A DNA stretch of 64,000 nucleotides, taken from the NCBI GenBank assembly GCA_034509425.1, contig JAVTVJ010000130.1, positions 3,403,501-3,467,500 on the forward strand, written 5' to 3'. The translations under genes were made by a program, and so were the position numbers. Positions 12,511-24,704 of the stretch are shown here, piece by piece (position 1 is the stretch's first letter; every line of letters starts with the position of its first letter). The notes under the pieces were generated by a model, which made no database searches, was not told the origin of the DNA, and saw only the letters and a list, made by a program, of their open reading frames with translations. This DNA comes from Eopsaltria australis. Lineage: Eukaryota; Chordata; Aves; Passeriformes; Petroicidae.

Positions 12511-15500
12511 TAAAGTCAGCAAGTATTTGTGACCTACACACACTTTTACTAACACTGTTGTGTCGGCCCCTCACTTCACAAAGACAGCCCAGCCACCAGA
12601 ACACAAACTCTCTTAAAAACTTGGGACGTTCCACATTTCTGCCACTATTTTGTCTGCCTTTACTGTACTTCTAACAGTTGCTAAGAATTACTTAACATCA
12701 GCAAATACTAAGCAACAAATGTTTTACACATGACAAATCCTTTGCCTCTGGCGTTTTTTTGAAGTTCACATTTTTTCTCACGCAGCAGAGCCCGGGTCAG
12801 ACTCTCCCATCAGCTGCTGCAAAGGTTACAGGAGAAATGTGGGACCTCGTCTCCCACTCAGCCTCACTCTCCTTTCAAAAACCAAATTGATTGCTCTTGG
12901 ATGGGGGACATTCCGTGCCTTCCCATATGGAGAGCAGATTTCATGTGTTGAACATGCCTGTGAGGTAATATTTCAGCTGAATCCACTGTCTGTCACATCT
13001 GGTATTTTGAATAATCAGTTAAGTGAACCATAAATTAAATTAAGCCAAGCCAGTGTCATAAACCTAAAGTGCACTTCCAAAGGTTCTCCCATATGAAAAG
13101 GGAGTTGGCTTTAGAAGGCTTTAACATCCTTACTCTGAGAGCCTTAACTGCAAATAAATCAAAAGCCTGTGTGCTTGTACCCGTGCAACAGCCCCCCAGA
13201 GTGGATTAAAAATAAATACTTGTGAGAAAGTGACAACACAGATGGATTTCCCTTCACAGACACCTGCCACAAATGAAGGGCTTCTGATGGTGACAACTGG
13301 AATGAGAGACTAAACTGGAAATGTCAGGGGAGACAGGATGCTGGTGGTGCTGCCCTGGCTCTGCCAGGTTGGCTCTGAAGGAGCAGGAGGCACTGGCTGC
13401 CCCCTCCAGCTCTGGTGGCAAAGGATCTGCAGGAAAAGTGAGATTATTTTATCTCTCTGACACTGGGGTGAGTGACTGGGGTCCAGAGCAGCTGCTACCC
13501 AGGGGGCTTTGGATGTGCCCCAACCTTTCCTCCCATCTCCTGGAGTTGAATTGCTCCACTTTCAACCAAAAAAAACAACCTCACAGTCAGGGAACAAAAA
13601 GCAGCAGCTCATTTGCAAGCTTGTCCTTGGGAATGCTCTCCACAGCCTCGTGAATGCAACAATTTCAGCCAAAGGATTGTCTTTCCCTGCACCTCTCAGA
13701 GCCCTGAGCACCACGTTTTACCAATAAAGGGCTAATGAACCACAACAGTTGTTCATATGTTTTCTTACTCCTTCTCTGAAATGTCACAATAAATCTATAT
13801 TGCCGGGTAACAGCAAGCAGATGGATATTGTAGCTCCTAATTTGGCATAGGTGTTCTCAATCAAGGCACAGATTCATTCTCCCCAATGATATCCAGCTCT
13901 CTCCTTTGTTAGGAGCCCATTATCATTTTCTAAAAGGTTTTTCTTGGGACAAGGGTAAAAACCAGCTCTTTTTGTCCTACTGCTTTATCCATTACAAAGA
14001 GAATGAGGGATGGGTTTCTGGAGACAAAGTGAGTTAACCATAGAAAATGACATCTCACATGAGCATAGAAACAACAGCAAAAAATTCCTAGAAACACTCT
14101 TTGGAGTACATGGATTCATGGAATGTATCTCCTGTTGCTTTGTGAGCAGCTCAGGAATACTTTTGTTCAGAGTATTATTTCCTCAATGAGACTGAAAAAT
14201 ATATTAAAAACCCAGATCAAAACAAATGAAAAAGCTATTTTCTGAGATACATCTTACATAGCAAAAGGAAATGTGTCCTTTTTTCTAAAGCCTTCAAATT
14301 AAATAACAGCATAGAAAAACAGTATGGATTTTACTAGCTTGGAAAAATAAAATGGGAATATAGTGCCATTTCTCATGACAGGGAAAGAACTAAAATTTGT
14401 AAGTGAATGCAAAGCCTGGCAAATAAAGTGAGCTTCAGTCCTGACTTCCAGACCCTGCCTTGTCCCTGGTCCTGCAGGAGGTGTGCAGCATCTCTGGGAA
14501 TTTACATTTCCTCACTGATCTTCCTCTGATCTCATGATTTCATTAAATACTCCTAAAAACATCCCCTTAAGGTATTTGTTACCCTTGAATTTTGTTTGCT
14601 AATGAGCTCCTAATTGTGCCATAGCAAGTTCATCAACTATTGCACTTCTATAAAACAAAGAGGTGCTGCAGCTAATTATTTGTTCAACTCATTATCAGAG
14701 CTCTGCTACTGCAGAATTTCGTAGGTGTTGGATTTTCCAGCTGACATCCTGCTGCAGGATGGGGGAGTGAGGACTTGAGCAGAAATCTTGAAGTGATAAA
14801 ACAGCAATGAGAGGGGTTTTAGGAGTTCCTGCTTTTCCTGCATCTCTCAACCCCTCCAATGGGGCATCTCAGAGCACCCCCAGACACTCCCTGAAGTGCA
14901 GGGGAGCCTCTGCACTGACCCTCATGGGCAATGGGTAGGATCAGCACAGGTAATCGACGAGTTTTCACTCCCTGCACACTAAAGAAGAATATATTAGGAG
15001 AAAATTAATAGCTCAGTTGGTTATTGATTAACAGAAATGCTACAGTGCTCTTACGATTTCAAATTGCTCCTGATTAATGGGAGAGGGAAGGGGATGTAAA
15101 GAGTGATCTCACTGTGTTGGGAGCATCACAGAGCAGGGGACTGCAGCACTGGCTGCAGCATCCTACAGCTTGCCCTGGAAATGGGGATCACCCAAGCCTG
15201 ACTCAACAGGGAACTGCAAAACACATTTCTGTATCAATCCTGGGGCTAAGACACTGCAGGGTTCTGCCCCAACAGAAAATGGCAATTCTTTAATCTGTTG
15301 GGTGAATGTTTTGTTCCCTTTCCTGCCTCACTGTAATTGCAGGAGCTCAGGTGTCTGGTATGAGCTGCTCTAACTGGGGAGGATCCATCCCAAAACCATC
15401 ATTTTATCCACTGTGGTGGATAATAGTCACTCCTGTCCATTCCCACACCTTTTCTTTCTACTCCCTGCTCCAGTGCATCAAGGTTAAGGAATAATGAATA

Positions 15501-15974
15501 ATCAATAAGGCCACGTCTCTACCAGAGAAAAATGTTTCAGCCTGAACACGAGAGCCTGAAAAAGATTTAAATAGTTTTGTGCCATCCACTCCAGCTTTGC
15601 TAATATGAGCTGTGAGTCAGCATCCTCCTCTAAATCACCGCAATTGCCACGTCCTCCAAGAACAAGCCCTGCAAAGCTTCCCACAGCCCCTGGGAACTCA
15701 GGCTTTGGGAAAAGGCAGAAGCCAGGACTGAAGGAAAAGAATTACTGACACTGCTCAAGCGCTCACCCAGCAATGGAATCCCTTAAAATTGTGCCGATTC
15801 AATCAGCAACTCCCTTCCAAGGAATGCAGAGAAGCCAAGCAGAGCACCTTCCAACACTGGCATTAGTGTTACATATGTATATTTATTCTCTATATAGAAC
15901 TGATAAAACCACTAGAACCATCTCTTTGGAAAAAGGGAGAATTAGCTTTCCAAAAATGCAAGTTAGACTAAAAT

Positions 15975-16050
15975 GTTTTGGAAAGAGGGACTGTTTCCAA
16001 TTCTGCCACTGACCAGTTCTGGAAGTGAACAGGGTCTTTACTCACTGAGC
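15975..16050 (+). mobile_element. Possible MIR-like SINE relic
   Basis: The words 'gtttccaattctgccactgaccagttctgg' recall the MIR core ('ggttctaattccggctctgccactgac'). The similarity is short and the flanks do not extend it convincingly, so this is a low-confidence relic. Confidence 0.28.
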
Positions 16051-16429
16051 AACATGTAAGAAATCTGCTCTGCAGTGAGGCAAAGAGATTGAAAAAAAAC
16101 TTGTGAATCTCCAAGGTAAAACTATTCTATTACAAAACCACATTGCTATGCAGCACTCATTCTTCTGCCTATTTAAGCTGAATGTGAATGCAGGCTGCTA
16201 TAATCTTGTATTATAAAGAAAACACTAAAAAGAAAACCCCAAAAAAGACATACCAACCTCTACTACAGATACAATCAAAACAGGTTTTAATTATTTGCAG
16301 GCAGCACTCTGTCATGTATCACAGCTATTCATTTATACTTAAAAAAATAATAACCCTACTCTATTTGATAGTTGGTGATACTGAATTAATAATTTGAGCA
16401 AGTCAGGAGGAAGTTAATGTAATCCTCAA

Positions 16430-16500
16430 TTTGCTTTACATCTTCGGAGTCACCTAGGGCACTTTACAAGGCAGGTAATATTATCACAGCTGGACACCTT
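16430..16500 (+). mobile_element. Possible ancient SINE/LINE tail relic
   Basis: The words 'gggcactttacaaggcaggtaatattatcacagctgg' resemble the 'agcactttacaaaggaggtaagtattattatcccc' type tails shared by ancient SINE and L2/L3 LINE relics. The match is short and made by eye only. Confidence 0.28.
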
Positions 16501-17439
16501 GGTAATCTTCTGAGCTCTTTCTCCTTTTCAAAATAAACGTTGCAGATTTACCACGATACCGCTGAAATAGCTGTTAATTTACTTCAAAAGATGAAAGGAA
16601 ACAGGTGAATTAACAGAGCCTGGAACTCCATCACACTGAAAACAGAAATTCCAACAGGGCATGACACAAATGGGAGGTCCAAGCCGCAGATAGACCAGCC
16701 AAGAGAATCTCCAGCCACACATCCCCATTTCAGGGGAGGTTTGGATCCAACTCCTCCATCCTGGCTTTTTGTGTGCCCCGTGATCCAAAGCCGTGGGATT
16801 TGTACAAGATGGCAGATGCTCCACAAGAGCAGACTTGCTATTTGGAAACCTCAGCTTGGCTCTTTGAGCCTGAAACTGAAGAGAGGGGTGACTAGGACCC
16901 CAAAATTTAACTGTTCCTCTCTTCAGTCTGGTGTCCACACTCTGTAAACCCCTCAGGAAGTTTCATGGATTCAAAATACCAAAACCAGGATGAACTGCAG
17001 GAAACCACTGCCAGCTTTCCCTGTGTCCAAGGAGCCAAATGCTTGACTTAAACCAGTACAAATTATGTCTTTTCTACAGAGGACATATGTGAGATTTGCC
17101 GTCAGCTGGGAGAAATCCTGCAGCCATGAAGTGCCTGAGCAACACCCACTGCACCTGCCCAGGTGGGGCTGCTCAAAGCCCCAAGTGCTGCCCCATCCTC
17201 TCGAGCCCCCAGTGACCCCAGCAGTGCTTTCTTATGGGCACCAGGTAAAACAATTCCTAATGTACTCCGCAGAAAAAAAAAAAAAATTGAAATAAATCTC
17301 AAGGTAGTTGGCGATCCTGTTTATCCCCATGTTGCCTCCCAGCACCATTCAGGACATCTCAAAGTCAGTCTCACATGAACATTCCTCTCAGCTCTTCAAT
17401 TTCTATGGGATACTATTGCCTGCTCTTTAAATAGAACTT

Positions 17440-17735
17440 TAGAACAATTTAAAAATACATATAAAGCTCATTTGCACACATTTACATATCAGAAAAGCCT
17501 AATCAAAGCCTCCTTGATTTCCACGTCAACTGTCATAGGTGTTTTAGCAATCAGCGAGCTTATATAAAAAGTAAAATCAAAACATATTTGTCTTCTTACA
17601 TAAACTGTTATAGCAATATAATGTAAAAAGTTAGAGATCTGAATGACACTGTAAAAGCTGGAATGATTGATTTCATAATGTTTCCAGGAATTATAAATAA
17701 CCTTTAAGTGTCTCCACTGCTTTGATTTGCATAAG
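17440..17735. promoter_or_regulatory. AT-rich block with POU octamer, candidate conserved element
   Basis: This is a long AT-rich, low-CpG but non-repetitive stretch. It contains 'agctcatttgcacacatttacat', 'gtcaactgtcatagg', 'tgatttcataatg' and an exact ATTTGCAT octamer at 17725-17732. Dense homeodomain/POU-type words in unique sequence are typical of developmental enhancers in gene deserts. The sequence alone cannot show conservation or activity. Confidence 0.25.
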
Positions 17736-18071
17736 CAATTGAGAGTTCATTAAGTAGGGATTAAAACAAAGCTGAGGCAGTGCTGGGGACTTGATCTGAG
17801 CAAGGCCTGGGTCAGTCAGTGCTGCTCCTACCTCAAGAAATCTGTTTCAGGTCGTGTTGGGTTTGGGTGGTGAGGTTTTGGTTGTGGGGAGTCAATACCA
17901 GCCTGCATCAACCCAGCACACATTCCCCAGCATCAGCTCTGGGGTTACACTGAGCTCTGGAAAAGGTATGGAAATTATGAATAAATCAGGGTGAGTCAGC
18001 CTGAAACAGTGTGAGACCTCCACAGGAACTTCATGGGACCTCCAATAAAACTTGGAATTGTGGAATAGAGC

Positions 18072-18145
18072 CACAGTATCACTAAAGCTGGAAAACACCT
18101 CCAGGGTCATTGAGCCTGACTTCCAAAATCATGGAGTCCAATTGC
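18072..18145 (-). mobile_element. Short CR1 LINE 3' fragment (minus strand)
   Basis: The order 'ccacagtatcactaaagctggaaaacacctccagggtcattgagcctgac' parallels the complement of the CR1 3' end in its 'cacagaatcactaaggttggaaaagacctct' form. A second 'atcatggagtccaa' at 18128-18141 repeats part of the motif, suggesting a small internal duplication. Only the extreme 3' end survives. Boundaries are approximate. Confidence 0.65.
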
Positions 18146-18157
18146 TGAAACTTCCCA

Positions 18158-18200
18158 GGACCTTCACAGGAAATTCACAGGACTTCCACAGGGAATTCCC
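18158..18200. repeat. Short degenerate tandem repeat (TTCACAGGA-like)
   Basis: Three neighbouring copies, 'cttcacaggaaa', 'ttcacaggac' and 'ttccacagggaa', are spaced 11-12 bases apart. Related words ('ctccacaggaacttcatgg') occur upstream at 18018-18036, on the other side of the CR1 fragment. This is a small local duplication. Confidence 0.6.
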
Positions 18201-18274
18201 TAAACACTCCAAGCACTTTCCACCACTGCCAAGGCCGAAATTCCCCCTCAGTGAGCACCCACACAGCATCTCAA

Positions 18275-18290
18275 ACACACACACACACAC
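18275..18290. repeat. (AC)8 microsatellite
   Basis: Eight AC units. This is a short dinucleotide repeat. Confidence 0.9.
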
Positions 18291-19490
18291 CACCATTTTG
18301 TGGTCTTTCCTGCCCATGTAAGAAATGAGAGGCTTTTGCTCCTCTGGCTCTGAGCTGCAGCTCCAGGCAGTGGTTATGGGGCATGAAAAGGGAGGATGGG
18401 AGCACAGGGGAAGGAATGAAGACAAGGGAAGATAATTGGAAGTACCAGTGCACTAGTTATGTTGCATATATCGAATGTAATTAGTATTAATAAGCTGTCA
18501 GTCAGAAGATGTAGTTGTTAAAAGGCAGTTTCAATGGGGGAAAATGATAATTGAACTCCTCCATGTATTTGTCTGTATTATTTATTCTGTTGTTTTTTCA
18601 GTTCACTGCCACGGGTTTGTGTTCAGCAGAAGTGAAATTGAAGAAGTAAATGGAGTTTTTTGTTTATTAACTAGGAAAAGAATCTATCCCCTATTGCTCT
18701 GGGCAGGGCCAGCCATAGGAGAGAGGCGCAGGGAAGGTCAGTGGGTCAGTTCTGCACCTGATTCTCACTCAAACCACAGTGTTTTCAAATTACACTTTTA
18801 AATTAATTCTGTATTGATATATACACACGTGTTTCTGCAATACCTGGGCATGGTACTGCTGCTCCTTTAGTCTCTACTAATTCTCTACTCACTCCAGATG
18901 CTCTCATGGTTTAACACTGCAGTTCCTAAAGTTGGTCAAATCACCTGCACTGAATAACATATTCAATAATTCCCTTCCTTTTTAAAATTTTTTCAATTGT
19001 CTGCAAGCAGTTTACAGCGTTTCCCAAAGCATCTGTAATGAGAAATTAGTCACTGAATGTTTTATACAAACAGTTATTTAGGCTGTATCTTGATCACAAG
19101 GACTTTGCTGCAGATTCAGCTGGGACAGAAGGATTTGCATTGGATTTTTATTTCTGACTGTAAATTGGCCACATGGATACAGTTCTTTTTCTGTGCTTTG
19201 CAAAGCAGCCCTCATAACAACATTGGGGTATTCCAGGCTCCAGCATTCCAAGTTAAAGTTACATTAGTTGTGATTGCTCTGGAATACCCCCGGTACAGCA
19301 CCTGCACTGAAGTATTCTTAAATCTCAGAACTACATAAAAAATATCCCATCCCTATTTTACAGAGGCTGATATGACTTTGGCTGCATGGAGGAGGTCTTG
19401 ACCCATAGAGAAATCCTGACTTTTATCCTCAGCGCCAAGAAACCTGGACAGAGAGCCTCACTCAGGACAATTTATAGATGTGGAAATTCT

Positions 19491-19660
19491 GGTGACACTG
19501 GCACAAGATGTCCAGAGAGGTGGAAGCCCCATCCCTGGAAACATTTGAGGTCTGGATGAGGCTCTGAGTGACCTGATCCAGTTGGAGATGTCCCTGCTCA
19601 TGGCAGGGGGTTGGACTAGAAGGCCTTTAGAGGTTCCTCCCAGCCCCTTCTGTGATTCCA
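19491..19660 (+). mobile_element. CR1 LINE 3' fragment (plus strand)
   Basis: The block 'ggtgacactggcacaagatgtccagag' leads into 'ggaagccccatccctggaaacatttgagg', 'gtccctgctcatggcagggggttggactag' and 'cctttagaggttcctcccagccccttctgtgattcca'. This is the expected order of an avian CR1 3' end. The 'gatgaggctctgagtgacctgatccag' variant places it in a different subfamily from the copy at 12090. About 170 bases remain, with a single degenerate terminal octamer. Confidence 0.92.
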
Positions 19661-21344
19661 GGTGCATCATCCACACCGTGGTCCCTCAGGAGCTCCTCCA
19701 GCACAGCCTCCCCTCGCTCCTCCCATCCCAGTGGAGCTCTGGGAGTTAATGTTAACACCAGGAATTTCTCTTCTGTGTGTCACATAAATAACAAATGCTG
19801 CTCTTTTTTGGTCACCTGCTGAATTTAAGGAATCCGTAAGTCACAAACCCTTGGCAGCTTGGCACAGAGGCTGCTCTGACTACTGCAAACAATTTTCAAT
19901 TCTGACTTTGTACAACCCCAGAGGAAGTCACTGAAGGCCTCGTTGGGCTGGAATAGCTCCCTTCAGCTCCTGCTATCAAAATGAAACATTCCTGAACTTG
20001 TACCATTCCAGATAAGGGATAGGAGACATTTTCTGACTCAGGCTACTAAAGGAAAACACAGATTTTTAGAAGACATTAGGAAGAAAAATGGGAACTGGGA
20101 CACAACCAGAGGCCTGCTCCTGTGTCCAACACCAAGGTAGCCAAGGTGGGGCTGCAGAGGCCAAACCTCTGGCTGGGCACATCCCATCTCTCCAGTGGCC
20201 TGATGTGACCAATTTGGATTGCTATGCTCGGAGGTTTGTTTGGAAAATGCTGATTGTTTTCTAACTGTAATTGATTGTGATCATTTGTTGCAGTCATTGG
20301 GCACCAGGTCCCACGCGGTGCTCAGCAGAACGCAAGGATGAGAGAGGCTCAATCCATCTGCACCTTCCCAAAACTGCCTGAGACCCTGTCAGGCCCAAAG
20401 CCACACACTGAAAATGGGCTACTGGAGCTATTTGGGACCTCCCTCTGGTGCCTCCTTCCTTTCATCCTCCTCCTGCCAGGCTCCAAGGATAAAATACATC
20501 ATTCTGGTGTTCTTATGTACAGGGAGGATGGAAGAGGAATCAACGTCCTTTCAAGGCTTTCCACTTTTTCAGGGTGGAATATTTGCAAGGAGATTTGGAT
20601 AGGGAGAGTTTGTGGTCATTAAATAGCTTGTCACATAATTACAAAAAAGGATCCAGCTGACAAACAACTCAGCTCATTTTCAGGATGCATGGCTGCTCTC
20701 ATCCTGCCCTTCCTTAGAAGGACCATTCACCACCCCCTGACAGAGCAAGAGTCTCCCAAAAACTCCCCAAAAACTGCTGGGAACTCTCTCAAACCACTGC
20801 TGATACAGGAGCTGACCCCACCACTGGAGCCACAATTCCAACCCATTTTCCAAGCTGCTTATTGACACAGGGACAAAAATGTCTGTTTCCCAATCAGGTT
20901 TTCCTGTGTCAGTCATTCAACACGTTCCTGTAAGGTTTTTTTCCTCCCTTTCTTATTACCTTTTCTGATAGTAAAGACATTGCAGATGGGCATCAAACTG
21001 TGCAAAATGTAAATTATGATTGGGTAGAGTCAGAACATAAAAACTAAGTTATTTGGATGCCTTTTTTTTTTCCTAAGGACCACAGCACATATGGCATGCT
21101 AAAAAAATGTCTCGTGTTCATTAAGGCTAAATGAGACAGGTTAGAGAATCATGGGCACCAAATGGAAAACTTGGGGAAAAAAAATGCTGGCTGGCAGCTC
21201 GTTCTGCTGATAATATTTTTTGGATGTTTCCCTCCTGCCCTCTCTCCCTCATTTTTTTTTAAACTGCAAGGACATTTTCACAAATATTTCACAAATATCT
21301 GATGGCTGTTGCTTAGGAATCTGTCCTCCCCGCTGTGCCTTCCT
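19661..21344. other. Unique non-coding sequence
   Basis: No gene, repeat or RNA is recognised. Open frames stay under 95 codons. Short T or A runs (21061-21071, 21251-21260) are unremarkable. The stretch leads directly into the 96-bp palindrome. Confidence 0.7.
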
Positions 21345-21440
21345 CATTTGAAGGTCATAATCTTCAGTTTGTGAAATCATAATTATCTGGCTAGCCAGTA
21401 ACTCTGATGTCACAAATGGAAGATTATGATGACTTCAATG
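21345..21440. repeat. 96-bp imperfect palindrome (hairpin) centred on CTAG
   Basis: The two 48-base halves are reverse complements with few differences. The exact centre is the 12-base palindrome CTGGCTAGCCAG at 21387-21398, and the outer ends are CATT at 21345-21348 and AATG at 21437-21440. By hand alignment, 40 of 46 aligned positions pair, with four gapped positions. The longest uninterrupted stem pairs TCATAATCTTC (21355-21365) with its complement at 21419-21429. A transcript from either strand would fold into one long stem with a 4-base loop. Possible identities are an ancient palindromic repeat (such as the Eulor/UCON-type elements conserved across vertebrates), a miRNA-like precursor, or a relic of a foldback transposon. 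I recognise no known mature miRNA in it. The symmetry is seen directly; the identity is open. Confidence 0.9.
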
Positions 21441-21990
21441 AAAAAAGCAGCAGCAGGAGAAAATGAACTCAGCCACTGAGAGCTTGTTTTCCTCCTCCCC
21501 CCTCCAAAAAAAAAAAAAAAAAAAAGATATAGCAGAGAAAAATACCAGCAGAATGATCTCCAAATAGACAATTTTCTGCATGGCATCAGTGCCTCTTTCA
21601 GAATATGAGGTTAATTTCTGCCTTGTGCCAGTTTAATGCAGACTTCTACTTTGTTTTAATGCACAGCAGGTCCTATATTTAATGTAATAGCAGAATCTTG
21701 GTACTTCTCATGGAGCTCATACAGAGACCTCAGAGTTCTTCCATAAAAATGAAACAAACCTCCCTGTAGCACTCAGGAAAATAAAATGGCCAAGATTCAA
21801 CTGAAGGTCACCTAAACCCAGGGTTTTACTACTGCCAGATAATTTGCCACTGTATCAAAAAATATGACAAATAAACACTGTCAGATTAATGCAGTATTTA
21901 ATGGTCTCCTTATTGTTTTTTATTAAGCATCCCTGCCAACCTAATGCTAAAAGTTCACTGACTTATTCAGTGACAGCTTCTTGCCCCAAA
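21441..21990. other. Unique non-coding sequence with A20 run
   Basis: No gene is visible. An uninterrupted run of 20 A residues (21506-21525) follows a pyrimidine stretch. It is not preceded by a recognisable retrocopy. The remainder is unique AT-rich DNA. Confidence 0.7.
21506..21525. repeat. Poly-A run (A20)
   Basis: Twenty consecutive A residues follow 'cctcctcccccctcc'. It may be a simple homopolymer or the remains of a retroposed tail. No target-site duplication was identified by eye. Confidence 0.9.
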
Positions 21991-22086
21991 AATCACAGAA
22001 TCCAAAAGGGGTTGGTTGGGTTGGAGGGGACCTTAAGAACCTTTTAGTTCTGACTCCCCTGCCATGTGCAAGGAAACTTCCACCAG
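21991..22086 (-). mobile_element. CR1 LINE 3' end fragment (minus strand)
   Basis: The words 'aatcacagaatccaaaaggggttggttgggttggaggggacctt' and 'ctcccctgccatgtgcaaggaaacttccacc' are the complement of the CR1 3' terminus. Only about 95 bases remain. A small insertion or duplication interrupts the usual 'gaatggtttgggttgg'. Confidence 0.85.
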
Positions 22087-24633
22087 AAAGGGAGTGAATC
22101 TCTGGGGGAGAAGAGAGACCACAGCAGAGCTGGGACCATCCTGATGCATTTCTCAGGCCAGAAGACACACAAACTCCAGACATTATTTAATCCTTGGAAA
22201 CAGGACTGGGACGGCAGCGCTGATTTTCCTCCAGGACAGACACTTAGGGAACATGATTCAGCAATTCTGCGTGTCATTATTTTGAATAAAGCTATCAGAG
22301 TTTCTCCTGAGGAGTTTGGAATACAAGAAGATTTCTACTGTCACTATAAATGCTAGTGGCATGTCTCTTGGGCTTCAAATAACGTACATTTCAACATTCC
22401 TGCCTGCTTGAGTGAGACACTAAAAGAGCTATACTCTGAATTCCTGATATTTTATAAAAATATCAACTAATAGTGCACTGACACCATTTTACTGTCTCTT
22501 CCCATTGCTGCAAAAGCAGCAGCACACTGGGACCAACCCCAAATCTGGGAAACACGGTGGAGTCTGCCACAAGGATGAGAATGAAAGTACTGAATGCTGA
22601 AAGTTTGGGAAAAAAAAAAAATGCAATTCCCTGTTCATAACCATGTTCCCTGGCACTTGGCACTGGTGCTGGGCTGTGTACCTCAGAGGGGAGTAAGTGG
22701 CAGCAATTGCAGCCTCGCAGAGGAGGTGCTTTCCAAAGGCATCTCACAGCAACAGCATCCTCGCCTTCCTGGCAAAGGGGAGAGGGCTGGGGGAAATAAA
22801 AGCACAACAGCTGTAGTGCCACAGGCCCCTGGCCCATGGAATGTGTCAGGAGAGTGCTGAGCACACCCACCATCCTCAATCATTAGGAACAACATATGGT
22901 GGGTTGGTGTTCGTGCTGCCTTTCCCTGCTTCTGCTCAAGGTGTAAGTAAATGAGGGAGAGGAATGCTGCACACGTGAGCAGGGAACTGCAGGGGGAACA
23001 GCCAGATGGGGTCAGGAGGATGTAAATTCTTTGCTGCCACATCTTGATCAATTCTAAAAGCTCCAAAGGCACCAAAAAATTGTTCTGTTTTGTGTTCGTG
23101 CGGTCAAAACATTCCTGTGCTTTTTTCTGTTCTCACAGCAGCTGAGATGCCCCAACACTGGTCACAAACTCCCAAAGCACAGAGCACAATACCACAACAT
23201 TTGCAAACAAGGTGACAACTGGGACAGCTCATGCAACCCTGAGAGCACCCCATAACCTCTCCCTGTGTATTCACAATGCAGAGATTTGTGAAATCAGCCA
23301 AAATCCAAACTGCTGTCTTTGAGACAGCCAAAGCAGTGTCAGACAAACACCCTGGACTGTGCAGGGTGGCTCACAAGTGCCCAGAAGTGACAGATGATTC
23401 CTGAAAACACCTTTCACATGGGTAGCTTGGCAGCAGCTGTGGCTGCCACTGAGAACAGCGGGCAAGGATCAATCATGGAGCAGCATGAAAAATCACAGGG
23501 ATGGTGTGGGATAGGAGTCCAGACAGGCACAGGCTCCCAGCACTGCACAGAAATCAGCTGAGGTCACTGTGGTGCCAGGATCTGGGGAACAGCAGGACCA
23601 GGACCCATGGGAATGCTGCAGCTCACACAGGATGTGCACAGGAAAAAAAGGGCGAAGTCTTCCATTCACCTCTGTCAAAAGCAGAGTTGTGAATTTCCCC
23701 TAACATTTAGACTGCTTTTGATGCTGGGAAAGGTGGCAGGAGAAATGCCAGTGTTGCCAGAGGAGCTGGGGATGGTGACAGGCACTGCTGCAAGAGCAAC
23801 TCACCATGAGAGATCAGCAGTGACACGGGATTTGGTGTCACAAGTGTGGAGTTAACCTTTGTCACCCCTGTGTTCAGCCGACTTCCCCCTTTAATGAAGC
23901 AGCTTGATTTATGTATGAGTCATTTGCCTTCATAAGAAATTTATTAAATTATCATCTTTTTTTTCCCCCCTCCAGATTTGACACTTGGAACGTGGTAATT
24001 GGTGTTTGAACCTGCGCTGGCGTGTCACCCAACGAGCTCCAACAACCCCACATGTTCCCTGCTCTCTGATCTGAAGGGAGGGCTCCCAAGACAAGGAAAA
24101 ACCCTGGTGCTGCCTTCTGGATGCTGATGGCCTGGGAATGGCAGATTATTTTCTTCAAATAATAACATAAAACTTAGGAACTGGGGAACAGCACAACCCC
24201 AGTGACTGAAGTGGGATCGAGCTCCAAAGCTCCACCTCAGTTCAGCAAACAAGAAATCCAAGGAATTCAGTGAGGACCAATAGACATGTTTGGGTACACT
24301 GCAGAACCAGATCCTAATCTCCCACTCCCTTGGCATCTCAAAACATGAAAACAATACAACCACGCCAAGAATCTGCTACAAAAATAACTGCTTTTATTTT
24401 AAAAGCTAAGTTATAAAACACCCATAGAGTTGCAATTGGTCTTAATCTCTCTGCAAGTGTCATTTTACATTAGATCCTTGTTCTTCATTCACAATTTGAA
24501 TCAAAAAAAGTGCTTCTGTTTTAATTAGTTTTATAAATTTGCTGAGCTAAATGAATACAGCAGTAAAATCAAAACTGCAGAAAATGTGTGTCATCTCAGC
24601 AAACTGCGTTGCTTCTGGAACAAATTGTAAACC

Positions 24634-24704
24634 TAAATATTAATTAATTAAATTTATTAATTAAAATAATTTGAATTAAATTATTTGATTAAAATTATTT
24701 GAAA
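24634..24704. repeat. AT-rich low-complexity patch with ATTTGA repeats
   Basis: More than 90 percent A/T by inspection. It contains overlapping TTAATTAA words and three near-copies of AAATTATTTGA spaced about 13-17 bases apart, so it is a small degenerate tandem repeat. Confidence 0.75.

Larger units (their letters stand above)
12511..18071. other. Unique non-coding sequence, AT-rich patches
   Basis: No gene is visible and all open frames are under 120 codons. A poly-A run at 17273-17285 has no recognisable retrocopy upstream. AT-rich patches around 14580-14700 and 17440-17735 are dense in TAATTA/TAATTG words and include a POU octamer ATTTGCAT at 17725-17732. They could be conserved regulatory DNA, but this is inference from composition. 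Two weak SINE-like stretches (15975-16050 and 16430-16500) are described separately. Confidence 0.65.
18146..19490. other. Unique non-coding sequence
   Basis: No gene is visible. Just after the CR1 scrap, 18146-18200 carries three loose copies of a TTCACAGGA-like 11-12-mer. An (AC)8 run is at 18275-18290. The rest is unique AT-rich DNA with open frames under 100 codons. Confidence 0.7.

Noticed and set aside
17273..17285. Poly-A run considered as a processed-pseudogene tail
   Set aside because: Upstream sequence resembles no known mRNA, and no flanking duplication was seen.
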